From an uncultured Clostridium sp. (GTDB taxonomy: Bacteria; Bacillota_A; Clostridia; TANB77; CAG-508), in the NCBI GenBank assembly GCA_947244675.1, contig CAMXLV010000052.1:1-10827 (forward strand): 10,827 nucleotides of DNA, read 5' to 3'. The translations under genes were made by a program, and so were the position numbers. Below are positions 7,151 to 10,827 of this stretch, piece after piece. The notes beneath the pieces are model-generated. The model saw only the letters and a program-made list of their open reading frames with translations. It was not told where the DNA came from and did not search any database. Every line of letters begins with the position of its first letter. Position 1 is the first letter of the stretch.

Positions 7151-8816
7151 GTGAAGAATCAAAACAAAGGAATTACATTAATAGCATTAATTATTACAAT
7201 AATTATTTTGCTAATACTAGCTCGGAATATCAATTACAACGATAACAGGAGATAATGGTATATTAAATAAATCAAATACAGCATCAGAAGAAAATCAAAA
7301 GAAAAAATACGAAGAGATCTTAAAAATTATTGGAAATGGATTACGACCAGATAAGGTTATGAATTATTGGAATAGTAAAATTTATTTAGATAGGTTCCAA
7401 GAAGCAATAGAAAAAGATGAAGAATTTAAAGAGGCAAAAATTAGCAGAAAAAATGATGAAACAATCTATATAGTAACCAAAGAAAAATATCTTTATCAAA
7501 TAAAAGAAGATGAAGTGAAATATTTAGGGCAGCAAGGAGAAGTAGCTCCAGAGCAAATAGAAAAAAGCAACATTACTTTTACTTATCATCCAACACCAGA
7601 AGAGAAACCATGGACTAATCAAGGGATATTAGTTGAAATTATTGCTAAAACAAATGAGTATGAATTACAGTATTCTTTTGATAGTAAGAACTGGAGAGAC
7701 TATCGGAGAAACAATTTTAGTAGAAGAAAATAGAGCAATTTATGCAAGATTAGTAAATGAACTATATGAAGTAGTATGTGAAGCTACTGGAAATGTTAGT
7801 AATATAGACAAAACAGATCCAAGTGCAATTATCAATTTAAACAGTCAAAAAACAGATAATGCTTCTAGTATTACTGCAACAATAGAACAAAGTGATAGTC
7901 AAAGTGGAATAGAAATACAAAGTTGTAAGTGGGTATATAATACAATCTCAGAAGATATTGGTACAAATGAAGACGCATATGAAGGGGGATTTTTTACTAA
8001 AACACCAGAGGTACTAACACTAAAAGCACCAATGCAAGGAACTTATTATTTACATATTTTAAGTATTGATAAAGCAGGAAACAAAAAAGAGATAAAATCC
8101 AAAGAAGTAATAGTAGAAAAAGCACCAACTACAGATGAACTAAAAACAGGAGATTATATTAATTATAAAGATAATAATGGAAATACCATTCGATGTGCAG
8201 TTTTGTATGATACGAATTCAAATTTTGGAAAAGATGGAATTCAAATTGTTGCAATGAATGTACTAGAAAATGTTACAATTGGGGATGATCGGATGGGCTG
8301 CTACAACAAATGCATATAATGAAGCGATTACTACATTAAATGGAAGAGCTAATAATTATTTAAATAGTAAAGTTGCCAAAAGTGCAAGAAGTATAGGATC
8401 AAACCCTTTAAACCCAAGTGCAGAGAATTTAGAAGTATGGGATTGTGGTTCTAATAAGCCAAGAAAAGGGGACAATAATTATTTAGAAGATTATAATCAA
8501 CTTCAAAAATTAAATCTTATCAATATAGGAACTTCTTATTGGTTTGCCTCACGTTGGGGAACCTCAGATAATCGTGGTAAGATTGGTTTGTATTTATGGA
8601 CTGCTAATGGAAAATTAATAGAACCTAATTATTGTGGTGCAGCAACATGTGGATGTGTAGGAAGTGAAAAATTTGGATTTTTCTTTAGTACCAATTCGAC
8701 AGGATATGGGTATATTAGATGTTGCCGGTCATACGCATGGATTAAGACCTGTTTTTGTGTTAAAACCAGGAACTTTTCTTAACAAAGTAGGAAATGAATA
8801 CATTATTGTAGAATAA
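7151..8816 (+). CDS. Prepilin-like surface protein with Ig-like and lectin-like domains; needs four +1 shifts at CGG
   Basis: Read with the C skipped at 7223, 7704, 8290 and 8726, one continuous product of 553 residues results. The GTG start is 10 nt after AGGAGG. Residues 1-30 are a prepilin-type leader (KGITLIALIIT, likely cut after G7, with Ala instead of the usual Glu at mature position 5) and one hydrophobic helix running into LAGISITTITGDNG. Residues about 140-225 resemble a cell-surface module (FDSKNWRDYGETILVEENRA, IYARL). An Ig-like domain ends in YYLHILSIDKAGNKKE. The C-terminal third (GDYINYKD, then YWFASRWG, then GLRPVFVLKPG) resembles DUF6273/FGE-like lectin-fold domains of Clostridia. 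Without shifts, translation stops after about 35 residues. Apart from the four CGG sites there is no stop, other frameshift or visible decay. It could still be a pseudogene or carry sequencing errors, but the uniformity argues against ordinary decay. Ligand and role are unknown. Confidence 0.8.
7223..7226 (+). other. CGGA +1 shift site 1 (Ala-Gly in the membrane helix)
   Basis: The zero frame reads GCT CGG AAT and stops 11 codons later. Skipping C7223 gives GCT GGA ATA, which yields the family-typical LAGISI. The shift position is fixed by the strong conservation of LAG at this point in such prepilin leaders. Confidence 0.85.
7704..7707 (+). other. CGGA +1 shift site 2 (Tyr-Gly)
   Basis: The zero frame reads TAT CGG AGA and ends at 7733. 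Skipping C7704 gives TAT GGA GAA, continuing as DYGETILVEENRAIYARL, a normal surface-module strand pattern. Confidence 0.75.
8290..8293 (+). other. CGGA +1 shift site 3 (Asp-Gly)
   Basis: The zero frame reads GAT CGG ATG and stops at 8319. Skipping C8290 gives GAT GGA TGG, continuing as GDDGWAATTNAYNEAI into the C-terminal domain. Confidence 0.75.
8726..8729 (+). other. CGGT +1 shift site 4 (Cys-Gly)
   Basis: The zero frame reads TGC CGG TCA and stops at 8782. Skipping one C (8725 or 8726) gives TGC GGT CAT, continuing as CCGHTHGLRPVFVLKPG, the expected domain ending. This is the only site followed by T instead of A. Confidence 0.8.
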
Positions 8817-8839
8817 TTTTAAGATAAGTGAAAAAACAT

Positions 8840-8868
8840 TTGACAAAATGAAAGATTTAATAGATAAT
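8840..8868 (+). promoter_or_regulatory. Strong promoter of the phosphorylase gene
   Basis: A perfect TTGACA (8840-8845), 17-bp spacer and GATAAT (8863-8868, five of six) make the best promoter match in the window. It places transcription start near 8875, leaving a leader of about 60 nt. The rest of the gap 8817-8937 holds only A-rich leader. A 6-bp AT-only hairpin over the preceding stop (8802-8817) is too weak to call a terminator. Confidence 0.75.
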
Positions 8869-8920
8869 ATAAGAAGAAAAAATTACGAACTAACAAAAAG
8901 AAAAAGCAAAGCAAAATACA

Positions 8921-8928
8921 AAGGAGGA
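8921..8928 (+). promoter_or_regulatory. Ribosome binding site deciding the glgP start
   Basis: AAGGAGGA lies 9 nt before the ATG at 8938. An in-frame ATG at 8848 falls inside the promoter spacer and cannot be the start of that transcript. Confidence 0.8.
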
Positions 8929-8937
8929 ACAAACAAA

Positions 8938-10827
8938 ATGTATATATTTAACAGGATTACAGTAAATCCACAATTACCAAAAAGAATCGAAAAATTATCT
9001 GAAATCGCAAACAACTTATGGTGGGCATGGAACACAGAATTCTTAAGATTATTTCAAAAAATAGACAAAGATTTATGGGAACAATCTAGTAAAAATCCAG
9101 TAAAATTTTTAAAACATGTATCACAAGAAAGACTTGAAAAAGTAACTAAAGAAACAGCCTTTTTAAAGGAATATGATAAAATTGTAGAAAACTTTGAAGG
9201 ATATATGAACAGTAAAAACACATGGTTTTCTAGCAAATATCCAGAGAACAAAAAAGACTTAATTGCATATTTTTCAGCAGAATATGGACTAGATCAAACT
9301 ATTCCAATTTATTCTGGAGGACTTCGGAATCTTATCAGGAGATCATTTAAAATCAGCAAGTGACTTAGGAATTCCATTAGTAGCAGTAGGTTTGTTATAT
9401 AAAAATGGATATTTTCATCAAAAAATCAATGGATATGGTCAACAAGAAACAGAATATCATAATATTGACTTATATGATATGCCAATCAATCCAGCAAAAG
9501 ATGAAAAAGGGGACGACTTAGTCATATTTGTTAAATTTCCAAAGAGAAGATTATATCTAAAAGTATGGCAAATTAATGTAGGAAGAGTAAAGTTATATTT
9601 ATTAGATTCTGATATTGAAAAAAACAATGAAGAAGATAGAGATGTAACATTGCGTTTATATGGTGGAGATCAAGAAATGAGAATCCGTCAAGAAATAGTA
9701 TTAGGACAAGCGGGAGTAGATTTATTGACGAAGTATTTAAAATTAGATCCTACAGTATATCATATGAATGAAGGTCATTCTGCTTTCTTAAACTTAGAAA
9801 TTGTTAAAAACATTATAAAAGAAAAACAAGTATCTTTTGATGTAGCAAGAGATATAGCAAGTTCAAAAACAGTATTTACCACTCATACACCAGTACCAGC
9901 AGGAAATGATATTTTTCCACTTCCATTAGTAGAAAAGTATTTTAAAGATTTTTGGCCAAGATTAGGACTTTCTAGGGAAGAATTTTTAAGACTTGGTATG
10001 AAACCAGGAATTGACTTAGATGAAGGATTTAACATGGGAATTTTAGCATTAAAAATTGCTGGAAAGAAAAATGGAGTTAGCAAATTACATGGTGCTGTAT
10101 CAAGAGAACTATTTGGAGAAGTATGGCCAAATATTGCAGCTAATGAATCACCAATTGAATATGTAACCAATGGAATTCATACTTGTTCATGGCTTGCTCC
10201 TAAATTAAAAGAGCTATATAACAAATATTTAATACCTTATTGGCAAGATAACATTCATCAAGACTATATATGGGAAAAAATTAAAAATATTCCAGATGAC
10301 AAATTATGGAATGTTCATGTTGAACAAAAAGTAAAATTAATTAAGTTAGTAAAAGATAGTACAATGGAAAGATTAAGACGTTCTGGCTATAGTTATGAAG
10401 AAATTAATGAAATTGTTTCAAAATTAGATCCAGAGAATTTAACTATTGGATTTGCAAGAAGATTTGCTACCTATAAAAGAGCAACACTAATTTTTAAAGA
10501 TTTAGAAAGAATAACACAAATTTTAAATAATAGTGATAAACCAGTACAAATTATTTTTGCAGGAAAAGCACATCCAGCAGATAAAGAAGGACAAGACTTA
10601 ATTAAATACATTCATGAAATATCAATGATGCCACAATTTAAAGGAAAAATATTTATTTTAGAGAATTACAATATTGCTATGTCAAGATATTTGATTAGTG
10701 GTGTAGATGTATGGCTTAACAATCCAAGAAGACCGATGGAAGCATCTGGAACAAGTGGACAAAAGGCATCTGTTAATGGTGTTATCAATTTTAGTGTTTT
10801 AGATGGATGGTGGGCAGAAGGATATAC
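8938..10827 (+). CDS. glgP: Alpha-glucan (glycogen/starch) phosphorylase, 3' end outside the window; one +1 shift at CGG
   Basis: A PLP enzyme that releases glucose-1-phosphate from glycogen or maltodextrin. It belongs to the shorter alpha-glucan phosphorylase family with an N-terminal DUF3417-like segment (NPQLPKRIEKLSEIANNLWW). Translation runs in frame to L129. At CGG 9325-9327 the C must be skipped, giving GGL-GILSGDHLKSASDLG, among the best conserved parts of these enzymes. Without the shift the protein ends at about 141 residues (stop near 9363). The new frame is open to the window end (500 more codons), with MNEGHSAF, TTHTPVPAGND, VTNGIHT, GFARRFATYKRA and the PLP-lysine region EASGTSGQKASVNG (Lys609 by my count, with Gln where Met is frequent just before it). 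It has its own strong promoter and ribosome site. Full conservation after the shift implies that a functional protein is made, or that the C is an error. Confidence 0.92.
9325..9328 (+). other. CGGA +1 shift site 5 (Leu-Gly in glgP)
   Basis: The zero frame reads CTT CGG AAT and stops 12 codons further on. Skipping C9325 gives CTT GGA ATC, restoring GGLGILSGDH. The glycine is invariant as far as I know in this family, so the site is exact. It lies in a different transcription unit from sites 1-4. Confidence 0.9.

Noticed and set aside
7359..8782. Three separate small genes at 7359-7733, 7633-8319 and 8270-8782
   Set aside because: They are consecutive frame segments of one protein, each lacking its own ribosome site and joined exactly at CGG. 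They are reported as one gene.
8848..8937. N-terminal extension of the phosphorylase from an ATG at 8848
   Set aside because: It begins inside the promoter spacer and lacks a ribosome site. The family N terminus and a strong AAGGAGGA support 8938.

Overview
This is an AT-rich, low-GC Firmicutes chromosome segment, most likely from an uncultured gut-type Clostridia. That placement is an inference. It rests on the DUF4364-like gene, the pyrH-frr-...-uppS-cdsA-rseP block, strong AGGAGG ribosome sites, TATAAT promoters with TGn extensions, and a prepilin-like protein of a kind common in uncultured Clostridia.

Layout. 1-142: a long bidirectional terminator. 143-697 (minus): a DUF4364-type winged-helix protein, divergent from an L-lactate dehydrogenase gene (859-1812); both have extended -10 promoters in the shared gap. 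1926-7036 (plus): a compact housekeeping block of pyrH (UMP kinase), frr (ribosome recycling), a short-chain polyprenyl diphosphate synthase, uppS, cdsA and rseP, closed by a clear intrinsic terminator at 7057-7087. The prenyl synthase should make the allylic primer that UppS extends to the C55 cell-wall lipid carrier. CdsA supplies CDP-diacylglycerol, and RseP is a membrane site-2 protease. The dxr gene often found between cdsA and rseP is absent; a 15-bp hairpin lies there instead. 7151-8816: a surface protein with a prepilin-type N terminus, Ig-like modules and a lectin/FGE-like C-terminal domain. 8938 to the window end: a glycogen/alpha-glucan phosphorylase of the short family, cut by the window edge.

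The outstanding observation is in the last third. Read conventionally, the surface-protein gene is broken four times and the phosphorylase once. All five breaks are the same event: an in-frame CGG codon where the frame is restored by skipping the C and reading GGN as glycine (C at 7223, 7704, 8290, 8726 and 9325). These are the only in-frame CGG codons I found in any gene of the window, while CGG in the other registers (for example GCG GTA, ACG GTT, AAC GGA) causes no shift. No other frameshift or premature stop interrupts the two genes. Either CGG in this organism triggers a +1 frameshift (CGGN decoded as Gly, in the manner reported for AGG in Perkinsus mitochondrial cox1), or an unusually specific error inserted C before Gly codons. 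I rank the recoding hypothesis as the main thing to test.
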